Positions 19,352 through 29,321 of a DNA stretch of 30,755 bases are shown one piece after another. Each line of letters starts with the position of its first letter. The first letter of the stretch is position 1. The stretch comes from Isotricha intestinalis (Eukaryota; Ciliophora; Litostomatea; Vestibuliferida; Isotrichidae): contig JAJJLU010000036.1 of assembly GCA_023807065.1 (NCBI GenBank), forward strand, positions 1 through 30,755, read 5' to 3'. Both the position numbers and the translations under genes were made by a program. The notes below the pieces were generated by a model, which saw nothing but the letters and a program-made list of their open reading frames with translations, was not told the origin of the DNA and searched no databases.

Positions 19352-21333
19352 TTTGGAATATTTTCATTAAATATAAATTTATAATAAGAATTTATATTAA
19401 TTTTATCATCAAAAGAATTTTTATATTCTGAATAAAATTTATTATATAAAAAATCATTATTGAGAAAATCATTATGAAATTTAGAATAAAATTCATTTTT
19501 TGATAAAGAAACTTTATTTAAATCATTATTATTTACATTCCTTTTAATATTTAAAATGAAATTATTTTTATTTTTATATTTCAATAAAATATTATTTTGA
19601 ACAATATTTAGACTCGGAGTAAAATTAGTTTTATAAATTTCATTTAATTTATCAAATAATTCATTTATAGTTAAATAACCATTTTGATTTTCATTAATTA
19701 AATTTCCTAAATTATTTTTTGCTTCGTCATTATGAAAATTAGATAAAAATTCATTAATTTCAATTTTACCATTTTCTCCAAAATTTAAATTATTTAATAC
19801 ATTATTCATTACATCTACATTAGGTAAATCAAATAAATTAACTTCATCATATTTTGTATTAATATCATTATCATCAATAAAATAATAATTTAAATCTTTA
19901 CATAATAAATTAATATCATAATCATTAATTCTTCCTTGTTTTCTAAGACAATATTCATATAATTCTTTCATATTTAAATCACTTGTACAAATATTTTCAA
20001 AAAATTTATTATGATAATCTTCATTTATAGCAAAATAAGATTTTATATAATTTGAAAATTGTTCAGAAAAAAAGTAATCTTCACTTTTATTATTAATTAA
20101 TTCATTTTCTATAAAAAAACTCATAATATGTTTTAATTCAGTTACATAAGAAAATTTATCATTGTATAAATTTTGAGCAAAAAAACTTTGAATTTTTTTA
20201 TAAGTAACATAACCTATTTTATTATCATCTAATAAATTAATAATTTTTAAAATAGAATTTTTTTCTAAATTAGGATAATATAATTCTAATGAATTATATA
20301 TTTCATTAATAGAAACTTTACCTTTCGGATTAAAAGGAATTTCTTCTAAAGGTAATTTAATAGAAATTCCATTTTTTTGAATTTCATACATTATTTCTTC
20401 AGCTTCTTTTTCTTTTTTATTTTCTGGAATATATGATAATAATAAATCTTTAATATCATTTAATTGAATATAATCTTCATCATCTCCTTTTTTTTTTAAT
20501 AACATAAATATTGAATATCCTATATTTGGTTTTAATCTTAAAGCCTTTATTATTTTTTCTTTATATTCTTGGAAATTATATTTTATTTCTTTTTCATCAT
20601 TTTCTTTATTATTTATTTCTAAAACTGTTTTTAAATTTTCTTCAAATTTTTTTTCTATTTCTCTCATTGGAATATTCTTCTTTTTATTTAATTCTATAAA
20701 ATTTAATGATATTTTAGTTAATTCTTTTTCAAATTCTTCATTATTAAAATTATTTATTGCATCTTGTAAAATTTCTGTTGTTTCTTCTTCAAATATTTCA
20801 TTACGATCAGAAATATTTTTTAAAGTTTCATTTATTTTTTCAATTTGAAGAATTAAATATTTAATTTTAATTGGATGAGAATATAAATTACTTATTTCAT
20901 TTATTATTTCTTTTGTTATTGTTTTTTGAATTGAAAAATGTTGAAATAAAAAATTTTCTAATTCATTTTCTTCTATTTCTTTTTCTCCATTGTTATAATA
21001 AGGAAATGTATTTTGAAAAAATATTAAAGTATCAGATTTAAATTCTGAAATAATTTTCCTTTTAATATATTTATATGCGATTTTTGTTGATTTATAATGG
21101 AATTTATTTAATAAAAAAGTTATTAAATCAATTCCAGAAATAAATCCATCATTATCTAAATCTATTTCTTTTATTATTTCACTTTTTATTTCTTTATTTT
21201 TTGATTTTTCAGATTTTAATTTTGAATTAATTGAATTAAATTGAGTAATAATATCATATGATGTCATTACTGGTCTATCAATATTTATTTTTTCTATTAA
21301 ATCAATAACTCCTTCTTCATATTTTTCAAACAT
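17824..21333 (-). CDS. Large multi-EF-hand calcium-binding protein
   Basis: A 1169-residue protein containing several EF-hand loops that would bind calcium. Near-canonical loops are DLDNDGFISGID (about 56-67), DLDRNKTLEKDE (about 959) and, 40 residues later, DKNKDNIIDPAE (about 1000). The last two form a normal EF-hand pair. Weaker, probably degenerate loops include DDNKIGYVTYKK, GENGKIEINEFL, NENQNGYLTINE and DNKNNGILQKEK. A Glu/Lys/Ile tandem tract (about 661-705) separates the N- and C-terminal parts. There are no membrane segments. Ciliates have many large EF-hand proteins in the cortex and contractile cytoskeleton; a structural calcium-responsive role is inferred. The gene is divergent from the one at 21567, sharing a 233-base intergenic region. 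Confidence 0.85.
19216..19350 (-). repeat. Tandem KEIKEI-type codon repeat inside the EF-hand gene
   Basis: On the coding (minus) strand the bases encode a run of alternating EIKEIKEKKE units, seen on the plus strand as repeats of TTTCTTTTATTTC. The unit length varies between three and six codons. This is typical of slippage-driven expansion and would encode a highly charged single helix. Confidence 0.7.
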
Positions 21334-21566
21334 TAAATTATATTTTTTAAATCATAAAAAAAAATTATTTTTTTAATTTAATTTTTTGAAAAAATTTAAA
21401 GATAATTAAATCAAAATATAGAAAATATTAAACAAAAAAAGAAAGAATATAATTTAAAAAATTGCAAAATAATAAAAAAATAATAAAAAAAATTAAATAA
21501 AACACCACAAATATTAATAATGATAATATATAATTTTAAAAAATTATTTTACTAAATCAAAATATA
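21334..21566. promoter_or_regulatory. Shared divergent promoter region
   Basis: This 233-base, A/T-only stretch lies between the starts of two genes transcribed away from each other, so it must hold both promoters. It is A-rich near the plus-strand start and mixed elsewhere. No specific element can be identified. Confidence 0.4.
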
Positions 21567-24500
21567 ATGTCAATACAAAATGATGATAATGAAAATGAAG
21601 ATTCATTTCAATATTCAGTAGATCCACAATATATAAATTTAATAAATAAAACATTATATTATTATGTATTAAAACCCGATTATCGTTTTCTTCCAGATAC
21701 AGAAAAGTCATTAAAAACAATAAAAATTTCTAAAAAATCCTTTGAAAAAATATTTTCTATATCGGATATAAACTTTTTAGAAATTTTATCATATATTGAA
21801 ATTGTAATAACTAAAATAAGATATGAATATTTTCATTCACTTTTATTACAAAGAAGTAAATTTGATCCAAAATTAAAAAGATTACTTAAAACTATTGAAT
21901 CTTATTCTATGAATGGTAAAACTCCAATTTCAGATTATTCAATTAAAAAAATTTTATTTATGGCTGGTTTAAATGAACAAGATTTACCTAATTTTATGAA
22001 TATTAAAAAATTAGCTAATTTAACTTTTATGGAATCAAAATTAAGAGAAAAAAAAATAAGAAGATTATCTAGTAAAGCTAATAGAATGAAACTTAATGAT
22101 TTTATTAAAGATTGGGAAAATTTAAAATATAAAAAAATTGAAAAAGAAGATAAATGTAAAAAAATTGAACAACAATATTTATTTGATATTGATTCTCAAT
22201 TTCAAGATATTGTTAATGTTTATAATATAAATAAAAATGAAATTGAAAAAAGAAAAAATGAGTTTTTAAGACAAATGGAAAATCAAAAAAATATTTTTGT
22301 TTCAATTGAAGACAATGAAGGTAATATTGATTATATAAGGAAAGATTATATTATATTAATTAAAGGATATAATAATACAGTAAGTAAAAAAAATAAAAAG
22401 AATTTAAAAGTTACATTTAAAGATAATTTAGTTACCAACATTAATTATAATCCTAATAATAATAACAATAATAATAATTATAATAATATTAATTATAATA
22501 TTAATGATAATACAAGTGAAAGTAGTACAAATAACGAAGATAATTGTTATGAAATTGAAAATTGTAATAATGAAATAATATTAATTCCAAAAGAAAAAAT
22601 AGAGAATTATATTTACGATGAAAAAGAAATATTTTATAAAATCCAATCAAATAATGATTTACCTACATTAACATCAAAAATAAGATTAATAGAAGCTTTT
22701 GATAATTGGAAATATTTAAATCAAATTATGAATATTCCTAGTAAATATCCTAAAAATAGATGGAGAAAAGTTCAATTAAAAAAAATGACTTTTCAAAAAC
22801 AAAATGAAATAAATCATTTACCTTTAAAAGAAGAAATAGAAAAGAATAAAATAAATCAAAAAAATAATTTATTAAATAACATAAATACTAATTATAATTT
22901 ACTTTTAGAAGTAAATGATAATCAATTAGTTAATTATAATATTATTAATCATATAATAAATGATTCAAGTGGATATGATAATTTTCAAGTGAGAGAATTT
23001 TTAAGTAAAAAAAATATTGAAGTATCAAAAAAAGAAATCGATCAAATTTATAATGATGAAGATAAATATTATATTAAAATTATAGATAAATCAAATGGTA
23101 AAAGTAATATAATAAATAAAAATGATTTAATAGAAAAATTAGAAAATAATTCAAATATGAGAGAACCTATTTTTTTAACTAATTATAATAACAAAAATAT
23201 TAGTATAAAACCAAAAGATATTTTAATTGAAAAAATGAATGAAAATGAATTACCTTATCAACATCAAAAAGGAGAAGAAATAAATAGAAAATTAAAAAAT
23301 GATTTAAAAAATACTATTATATTTAAACAAATTGAAAATTTTTTAATTCCAGAAAAAATTTTAAATGATATTGAAAAGGATAAAAGTGAAATAAATGAAT
23401 TTGAAGTTCCAGCTATTGAAAATTATAATGATAATTTTTATAATCCAAGTTTAAAAATAAAAATAAATAAAAAAGATATAGAAAAAATAGAACAATTACC
23501 TGAATATATAGAAATAATATATGATATATATAATGAAGATGATGAAATTGAAGAAAAAAATAATTTAATAAGTAAAAACGATTTATTAAAAAGTATTAAT
23601 GATAATTTTTCAGATGAAATAAATTTAACAGATTTTATAGGAAATAATATTAATACAAGAAAATCAGAAATTCAAATTTCAAATAATAAAAATAAAGAAA
23701 AAAATTATAATATTGAAAGATCTTCAAAAGATTATGCAGATGATTTATTAAAAAAAGCAAATGGAAATAAATCTTATCAATTAATAAAAGATGAAAATAA
23801 AATAATAAATTTATGTGATAAATCTTATATTAATTTAATTTTACAACATGAACCAAAAAATCCTTTTGATAAATATGAAATTCCAAATATAAACAATGAA
23901 ATAATTAAAGTTTCAAAATCAAAAATAGAAAATATAAAAAATCCCAAAAATTATATTTATTTAATAGATAAAAATACATTAGAAAAAAACTTATTTTTAA
24001 TAGATGATTTACAAAATGAACATGAAGAATTATCAAATGAAAATTATTTATTTTCTATATATGGAAAAGAAAAAAAAGTTCCAATTAAAGTAAAAGATTT
24101 AAATATAGCAAATGATCCAAAAAAAATTATTTTTTTACCTCCACAACCAGAAGAGGCTATTGCTTATATGAGATATCAATTTAATGATCCTAAGAAAGAT
24201 ATTAATATTATTCAAGTTGTTGATATTCATGATAATCCTATTTTAGTTTTTAAATCTGAAATTGAAGAAAAAAAAGAAGATTATTATAATAATAAAAATA
24301 ATTTAAATAGTAAAAGTAATTTTATTTCAAATGTAAATAATATAAATAATAAGAATAATATTGCTTTAAATAATTATAATAATAATAATATTCAAAAAGA
24401 AGAATATTTAAAAATTAAAGATATTCATGGATTTAAAAAAGAAATAAAAATATCTTCAATTCCAAAAGAAAATGATAATATAGAAATTGATTGTATGATA

Positions 24501-25151
24501 ATAAAAGGAGAAGAAGAAATATTAGTTAATAAAAAAGATTTAGAAAATTTACTTTTAGGAATAAAATCTGATATAGAACATTTAATTGGAGATTGGTTAA
24601 AAAAATTTCCAAAAGATATTGATTTATTATATAAAAATAAAAGAAAAAATAAAAAGAATTCTTCAAATGAAATAATAAATAATAATAGTAATGATAAATT
24701 TAATTATTCTTTATCTTTTGATGATAATATAGAAATTAATACAAATAAGAAACAAAATAAATATGTTTATAACAATAATTTAGATTTAATTAAAGAAGAT
24801 GAAAAAGAAGATGAAACTGATAAAAATGATAAATTTGAATTAGGTTATTTAAGTGCTCCTGAAGATAATAATAATAATATATTAAATATTATTTATGAAG
24901 ATTTTGATATTAATGAAAATAAAAAAAAAGTTAATTTTGTATTTAACGATAATAATATAAATAATATAAATAATAAAAGAAAAAAAAAATTTGAAAGAAG
25001 AGAAACAAGAAGTAAAAGTCAAGCTATTAAAAAATTAAATTCTGATATTGAATATTTACTTAGTAGAAGAAAAGATAAAGATTTTTATAATATTAGATGG
25101 AAAATTGTTAGACAATTTGTAAAAAAAATTAAAGAAAAAAAAAATAAATAA
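21567..25151 (+). CDS. Large protein built of degenerate repeats, function unknown
   Basis: A 1194-residue Asn/Lys/Glu-rich protein. Residues about 15-190 look like a conserved all-helical N-terminal domain (YVLKPDYRFLPDTEKSLK..., ISDYSIKKILFMAGLNEQDLP). From about 240 to 1000 a degenerate module of roughly 50-60 residues recurs, with the pattern hydrophobic-x-D-x-x-G/N, a polar gap, then I-x-K-x-x-I/L. Copies include VSIEDNEGNIDYIRKDYI (about 243), IIDKSNGKSNIINKNDLI (about 504), LKIKINKKDIEKI, IIKVSKSKIENIKNPKNYIY (about 773), YGKEKKVPIKVKDL (about 829) and IKDIHGFKKEIKISSIP (about 949). Poly-Asn linkers separate them. The C-terminus is basic (RKKKFERRETRSKSQ). There are no membrane segments. 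I do not recognise the family. Confidence 0.65.
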   Translation: MSIQNDDNENEDSFQYSVDPQYINLINKTLYYYVLKPDYRFLPDTEKSLKTIKISKKSFEKIFSISDINFLEILSYIEIVITKIRYEYFHSLLLQRSKFDPKLKRLLKTIESYSMNGKTPISDYSIKKILFMAGLNEQDLPNFMNIKKLANLTFMESKLREKKIRRLSSKANRMKLNDFIKDWENLKYKKIEKEDKCKKIEQQYLFDIDSQFQDIVNVYNINKNEIEKRKNEFLRQMENQKNIFVSIEDNEGNIDYIRKDYIILIKGYNNTVSKKNKKNLKVTFKDNLVTNINYNPNNNNNNNNYNNINYNINDNTSESSTNNEDNCYEIENCNNEIILIPKEKIENYIYDEKEIFYKIQSNNDLPTLTSKIRLIEAFDNWKYLNQIMNIPSKYPKNRWRKVQLKKMTFQKQNEINHLPLKEEIEKNKINQKNNLLNNINTNYNLLLEVNDNQLVNYNIINHIINDSSGYDNFQVREFLSKKNIEVSKKEIDQIYNDEDKYYIKIIDKSNGKSNIINKNDLIEKLENNSNMREPIFLTNYNNKNISIKPKDILIEKMNENELPYQHQKGEEINRKLKNDLKNTIIFKQIENFLIPEKILNDIEKDKSEINEFEVPAIENYNDNFYNPSLKIKINKKDIEKIEQLPEYIEIIYDIYNEDDEIEEKNNLISKNDLLKSINDNFSDEINLTDFIGNNINTRKSEIQISNNKNKEKNYNIERSSKDYADDLLKKANGNKSYQLIKDENKIINLCDKSYINLILQHEPKNPFDKYEIPNINNEIIKVSKSKIENIKNPKNYIYLIDKNTLEKNLFLIDDLQNEHEELSNENYLFSIYGKEKKVPIKVKDLNIANDPKKIIFLPPQPEEAIAYMRYQFNDPKKDINIIQVVDIHDNPILVFKSEIEEKKEDYYNNKNNLNSKSNFISNVNNINNKNNIALNNYNNNNIQKEEYLKIKDIHGFKKEIKISSIPKENDNIEIDCMIIKGEEEILVNKKDLENLLLGIKSDIEHLIGDWLKKFPKDIDLLYKNKRKNKKNSSNEIINNNSNDKFNYSLSFDDNIEINTNKKQNKYVYNNNLDLIKEDEKEDETDKNDKFELGYLSAPEDNNNNILNIIYEDFDINENKKKVNFVFNDNNINNINNKRKKKFERRETRSKSQAIKKLNSDIEYLLSRRKDKDFYNIRWKIVRQFVKKIKEKKNK

Positions 25152-25328
25152 AGTCTTAATTTTTTTATTTTTTTAAATATAAGTATTATGGTGAAGATAA
25201 ATTTATATAATTCTTATATTCGAAATTATATATTATAATTTTATTTTCTTTAAATTGTTAAATTTTTTTTTAATAAATAAATAAAAATAGAAAATATAAT
25301 TTATTTTTTTCAAAAAATTTGAATATAA

Positions 25329-26882
25329 ATGGATGAGAATGAAATAAAAGAATTTTTAACTAAGCATGAAAATATTATTGAAAAATATAAAAAAAATAAT
25401 AAATTTTTTTCTCAAAAAGAGCAAAATAATAATATAATAAGAACAATCAAAGAAAATGAAAATATTAGTTTACTAAATTATACACAACAAAATTTAAATA
25501 AAACAAATAAATCAATTTTAAGTAATAATAATAATGAAAATTCAGATAAATATATGAAAAAAATTGATGATTTATTAAATAAATTAAATTATAAAAGAGA
25601 AAATGATTCTCAAAAATTTTATTCTGAAAAAAAAATAAAAAGTAACAAAAGCGATTTTAATATTGAAGAAATAAAACAAAAATATTTAAGAAAAGAAAAT
25701 AATATTATTGAAACAAATATAAATTTTAATAAAGAAGATAAATATAATTTAAATTCTTTTTCAAATAAAAATACAGTTAATAAAGTAATAAATTCTATAA
25801 ATAATACATTAGGAAATGTTCAACCTTTAAATGAAATAGAAAAAATAAAAATGAAATATTTAAATAAAAATAATAATACAATAAATTATACAAAAAATGA
25901 CATTAAATCAATTGAAGAAAGAATAAATAAATATAAAAATGAATTGTTTGAAAAAACTGAAAAAAAAAATTATCAAATTAAAAATGAAATTAACACTAAT
26001 AATTTATTATCAAAATATAAAAATTTAAAAAATGAAAATGAAATACAAAAATTAACAAAAATTAATGATATAAAAAATAATCAAGAAATGAAAATTGATG
26101 ATTATATAAATTTAATAAAAGAGAAAAATAAAAAAAATAATTTAAATATGATTCAAGGAAAATCAGATTTAATTAATGAAGAAAAAAATAATAATTTTTC
26201 AAATTTAATTCAAAAAGAAAAAAATGAAGAATTAAATTTAGAAAAACAAGATTTAAATTATAATGAAGAAGAAGAAAAAACGAATAATGAACAAAAAATT
26301 TTAAATTTAGAAGAAAAGGATAATTTTAATAAAAAAAATATTAATGACAAGATCCAATTTAAAAATAGTAACTATAATGAATCGATAAGTTTTAATTTAA
26401 GTGAAGATAGTGATATGTTTTATAGTAAAAATTTTAAAAATTCTCTTTTTCAAAAAAAGGAAAATCCAGAATTTAATTATGAAGAAGTATATCCTATTAT
26501 AGAAAAAGTTTCAAAATTAAAAACAATAAAAGAATTAGAAGAAAAAGAAAATAATAATAATATATCAAATTTAGAAGAAAAGAATAATAATGATGAAAAA
26601 GATGCAAATGAAATTATTAATAAAGTTTATTTTGCTTTATCAAATAATCTAATTGAATTAGATGAAAAAATTAACGAACCAAAGTCGGGAAAAGCTTTAG
26701 AATTAAGTGAATTAGAAAATGAAAATATTAAAGAGTTAAAATCTAATTTACTTATTAATAATAATATAATTGAAAAACCTAAATTATTAACTAAAAATAA
26801 TAGTAGAAATAATAGTAAAGAGAAAAAAAAATTATTATCTTTTTCTGAATTTTTATCAAAAGAAGAAAATAAAAACACTTAA
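25329..26882 (+). CDS. Asn/Lys/Glu-rich, probably coiled-coil protein of unknown function
   Basis: A 517-residue protein dominated by Asn, Lys, Glu and Ile, with long stretches of coiled-coil or disordered character and no recognised domain. Short motifs recur in the first half: IEEIKQKYLRKENN (about 114), IEKIKMKYLNKNNN (about 173) and SKYKNLKNENEI (about 230). They suggest a weak internal repeat of the form I-x-x-I-K-x-K-Y-L. The C-terminal 120 residues are acidic then basic. The gene lies 177 bases after the repeat protein on the same strand and converges on the PEBP gene. A cytoskeletal scaffold is a guess. Confidence 0.55.
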   Translation: MDENEIKEFLTKHENIIEKYKKNNKFFSQKEQNNNIIRTIKENENISLLNYTQQNLNKTNKSILSNNNNENSDKYMKKIDDLLNKLNYKRENDSQKFYSEKKIKSNKSDFNIEEIKQKYLRKENNIIETNINFNKEDKYNLNSFSNKNTVNKVINSINNTLGNVQPLNEIEKIKMKYLNKNNNTINYTKNDIKSIEERINKYKNELFEKTEKKNYQIKNEINTNNLLSKYKNLKNENEIQKLTKINDIKNNQEMKIDDYINLIKEKNKKNNLNMIQGKSDLINEEKNNNFSNLIQKEKNEELNLEKQDLNYNEEEEKTNNEQKILNLEEKDNFNKKNINDKIQFKNSNYNESISFNLSEDSDMFYSKNFKNSLFQKKENPEFNYEEVYPIIEKVSKLKTIKELEEKENNNNISNLEEKNNNDEKDANEIINKVYFALSNNLIELDEKINEPKSGKALELSELENENIKELKSNLLINNNIIEKPKLLTKNNSRNNSKEKKKLLSFSEFLSKEENKNT

Positions 26883-26976
26883 ATAAATAAAAAGAAAAAA
26901 AAATAAAATCATATTATAAATATAAATAAAAAAAAAATTTTTCAAAAATAAAAAATTTCAAAAAATAAAAACCAAA

Positions 26977-27465
26977 TTAATTTTGACTTTGATATAACCC
27001 AACAATTTCAGCTTTATCAATTAAATGAAGATTAACTTCTTTTTGAAAATCTTCATAACTTCTCAAACTTAAAATACGAGTATCTAAAGCATAAATTACA
27101 AAATGATAATGATGAATCCCAGAAGGAGGTTTTGGTCCTTTATAATGTAATAATTTCCAAGAATTTTGAATTTCTTTTCCAACAATTGAATTTTTTTCAA
27201 TTGAATTAATATTCTTATTAATATTAATTAAAATCCAATGATAAAATAAACCTGAAGGTGCATCGGGATCTTCAACACTAAATGCAAAACTTTTTGTTCC
27301 TTTTGGTATATTTTCCCATTTAAAAGATGGATTTATATCTTCTCCATATGGAGTAAATTCTATTGGAATATATTCATTATCTTTTATTTCATCTGATTTT
27401 AATGTGAATTTAGATGTTGAAGATATTATAAATATTGGAATTAAGATTAATAATGATATTTTCAT
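26977..27465 (-). CDS. Secreted PEBP / YbhB-like protein
   Basis: A 162-residue member of the phosphatidylethanolamine-binding protein family, in the bacterial/archaeal YbhB-YbcL style. Both ligand-pocket signatures are present: FSVEDPDAPSGLFYHW (about 70-85) and GPKPPSGIHHYHFVIYALD (about 113-131). The first also follows the bacterial pattern of a WENIPKGTKSFA strand just before it. An N-terminal hydrophobic segment (MKISLLILIPIFIISSTS) is probably a signal peptide, so the protein is secreted or in the endomembrane lumen. Family members bind phospholipid headgroups or act as inhibitors; the substrate here is unknown. The size is typical. The gene is only 88 bases downstream of the MFS gene, on the same strand. 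Bacterial resemblance may reflect gene transfer. Confidence 0.9.
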   Translation of the reverse strand: MKISLLILIPIFIISSTSKFTLKSDEIKDNEYIPIEFTPYGEDINPSFKWENIPKGTKSFAFSVEDPDAPSGLFYHWILININKNINSIEKNSIVGKEIQNSWKLLHYKGPKPPSGIHHYHFVIYALDTRILSLRSYEDFQKEVNLHLIDKAEIVGLYQSQN

Positions 27466-27553
27466 TTTATATTTATTTTTTTTTTTAATATTATGGAATT
27501 TAATTAAATTAAATTATATTTTGGTTAAATTATTTTTTAATTTTATATTTTTT

Positions 27554-28990
27554 TTATTCTGTTGCAAGTTCTCTTGGTTCATCTTGTTTATTTAAATCTA
27601 TTTTATATTGTTGTTCATTTTGTAATATAGATAAATTTATTGGATATAAGAAATTAGTAATTAAACTATAAGCTTCAAAATTTAATAAAAAAGCAAAAAT
27701 ATAAAAAACAAAGCAACCGAATAAGTTAAAAACTAATTTTTTCATAATAATAGGAATAATAAAATAGACAATACTACTTAAAGATAAAGTTAATCCCATA
27801 ATTCTAAAGCAAAATTCAGATGAAAATTCTTTATAAAAAACAGGAAGAAACATAGTATTAACACCACCTAAAGCATAAGCATTAATAATTTCAATAATAA
27901 ATATTAAATAAGAAATTTTCAATAAAGGAATAAAAAGTAAAAGAGAAAAAGAATAAACTGAAATTAAATATATTATTCTATTTCTAAATCCTTTAAAATC
28001 ATATAAATAACCAAAAAGAATTGAAGATATTGAATAACTTATCATATAAATATAAAAATATACTTTTTTATATTTAATCATTGGAATTGTATTTAAATAC
28101 ATAAATGATAAATATGATATTGATACTATATAAATACTTGCTAATAATAATAAAAATGAAGATATTATATAAACATATTTAAAAGAAAAAATTTCAGAAA
28201 ACATTTTTAATAGTTCTTTTTTTTCTTTTTTAGCTTTATTTTCCTCTTCATCTGAACTTACATTTTCATTTATATATTCATTTACATTTTCATCATTATT
28301 TTCTGAATTTAAAGCTTCATTTAATTCTTGTAAATTTTCACTATTATTTTCATTAAAACTTCTTCTTTCCTTTTTTTTTTTTTTTTCTTTAATATTTAAA
28401 CAAAATAATATAAAAACACATCCTAAAGAAAATAAAGTAGAATTAATTACAAGAAATAAATTATCATTTCTTAAATAATCATAAAATGGATTAAATATAA
28501 ATATTCCAAAAATATTTGAACTATTTAAAATTCCTGTTATTAATCCTCTTGAAATTGGAAAAATTTTCCACATTTCTTCTAAAATTGATAAAAAGCTTAT
28601 TCCATTTGAAATTGAATATAAAAAAATTGATAAATATATTTGAAATATTCCTTTAGTAAATAATAAAATTACATTTGATAAAATTAAAAGAAAATAACTT
28701 ATTAATAAAGTATTTTTTAATCCAAGATATTTATTAAAGTAAGTTCCAAAAAATTTAAATAAATTTGATACAATTAAAATTAGAATAGATAAATTAAATG
28801 AATTTTGTAAAATTGAATTTTCAATATAATATTTATTTGTATTTTCAGATTCATTATAAATGCTTTTTAAATAAAAAGGAAGAATATGATTCCAACAATT
28901 TACTGAACCAAAAAACATCAAAGACACACAACATGAACTTAAATTTAAATAATCTTTATATGTTAAATTACCTTGTTTTGTTGATGACAT
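27554..28990 (-). CDS. Major facilitator superfamily transporter
   Basis: A 478-residue integral membrane protein with two sets of about six hydrophobic helices (about 15-200 and 265-455), the 12-helix MFS layout. They are separated by a charged cytoplasmic loop of Lys, then Ser/Asn/Glu (about 200-262). The segment ISRGLITGILNSSNIFGIFIFNPFYDYL after helix 4 resembles the RG-x-x-x-G-x-x-x-x-G region of monocarboxylate/oxalate-formate-type carriers. GYLYDFKGFRNRIIYL in the second half is a normal MFS cytoplasmic-loop motif. Substrate specificity cannot be read, though a small organic anion is plausible. The ATG is followed by MSSTKQGNLTYKDYLN. The upstream region holds the candidate RNA genes. 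Confidence 0.85.
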   Translation of the reverse strand: MSSTKQGNLTYKDYLNLSSCCVSLMFFGSVNCWNHILPFYLKSIYNESENTNKYYIENSILQNSFNLSILILIVSNLFKFFGTYFNKYLGLKNTLLISYFLLILSNVILLFTKGIFQIYLSIFLYSISNGISFLSILEEMWKIFPISRGLITGILNSSNIFGIFIFNPFYDYLRNDNLFLVINSTLFSLGCVFILFCLNIKEKKKKKERRSFNENNSENLQELNEALNSENNDENVNEYINENVSSDEEENKAKKEKKELLKMFSEIFSFKYVYIISSFLLLLASIYIVSISYLSFMYLNTIPMIKYKKVYFYIYMISYSISSILFGYLYDFKGFRNRIIYLISVYSFSLLLFIPLLKISYLIFIIEIINAYALGGVNTMFLPVFYKEFSSEFCFRIMGLTLSLSSIVYFIIPIIMKKLVFNLFGCFVFYIFAFLLNFEAYSLITNFLYPINLSILQNEQQYKIDLNKQDEPRELATE

Positions 28991-29110
28991 TATATATTAT
29001 AATTAAATTAAAATTACATAATCAAATATTTAATAATTATATTAAACCAACGAACAATCTAAGATTGAGATTATTTATAATTTGATTGCAGAATGGATTT
29101 TATTTTGTCC

Positions 29111-29149
29111 TATTAGCGTCCCTTCCTGGATGAGTCCTAGGTCGCGAAA
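29111..29149. ncRNA. Unassigned GC-rich foldable island, possible small RNA
   Basis: A short GC-rich block in AT-only surroundings. On the plus strand GCG-x-CC (from 29116) pairs with GG-x-CGC (to 29145). Inside it CTGGA/TCC(T)AG forms a five-pair stem with a one-base bulge around loop TGAG. AATTTTGTG just downstream (about 29152) resembles an Sm site if the plus strand is transcribed. Because hairpins are nearly symmetric, the strand is undecided. It does not match tRNA boxes, 5S, U1, U2, U4, U5, U6 or SRP RNA as I know them. Confidence 0.35.
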
Positions 29150-29209
29150 ATAATTTTGTGCAAATAATATAAAAATATATGTATTATTATAAATTTAAAA
29201 ATAATTAAT

Positions 29210-29213
29210 AAAA
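29210..29213 (-). terminator. U-run terminator of the RNA gene
   Basis: Minus-strand TTTT at the base of the final 9-bp hairpin. Pol III stops at runs of four or more T, and the known Tetrahymena telomerase RNA likewise ends in UUUU just after stem IV. A longer T-run follows at about 29200-29196. Confidence 0.4.
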
Positions 29214-29309
29214 TAAATTTAATACTATTTATTTTTTAATTTTAAGTAATTTTTTTAAGAACCAGACCCCCACATCACTTAAGGTATATAAAAATATAAT
29301 TTAAATGAT

Positions 29310-29321
29310 ATTGGGGATTGG
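29310..29321 (-). other. Telomerase RNA template
   Basis: Minus-strand CCAAUCCCCAAU. Copying it gives ATTGGGG, and five further bases allow primer re-alignment. The bases on both sides (U then the template, template then A) break the telomere pattern, so the match is exactly 12 bases. This is what a template needs, and a telomere remnant would more likely be longer. Confidence 0.75.

Noticed and set aside
19187..19384. Plus-strand Ser/Phe/Ile repeat frame
   Set aside because: It is the reverse complement of the KEIKEI tract in the EF-hand gene.
29125..29153. Hammerhead-like ribozyme (CTGGATGAG...CGAAA)
   Set aside because: The core needs CUGAUGA; an extra G breaks it, stem II does not pair between it and GAAA, and no cleavage-site helix is visible.
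29085..29160. tRNA gene
   Set aside because: No B box (GGTTCGA-type) and no acceptor-stem pairing around the GC-rich block. No tRNA was seen anywhere else in the window.
29310..29321. Interstitial telomere remnant or old fusion point
   Set aside because: Only one exact 12-base match, flanked by non-telomeric bases, enclosed in a perfect long-range stem with promoter-like elements on the correct strand. A template explains all of these together.
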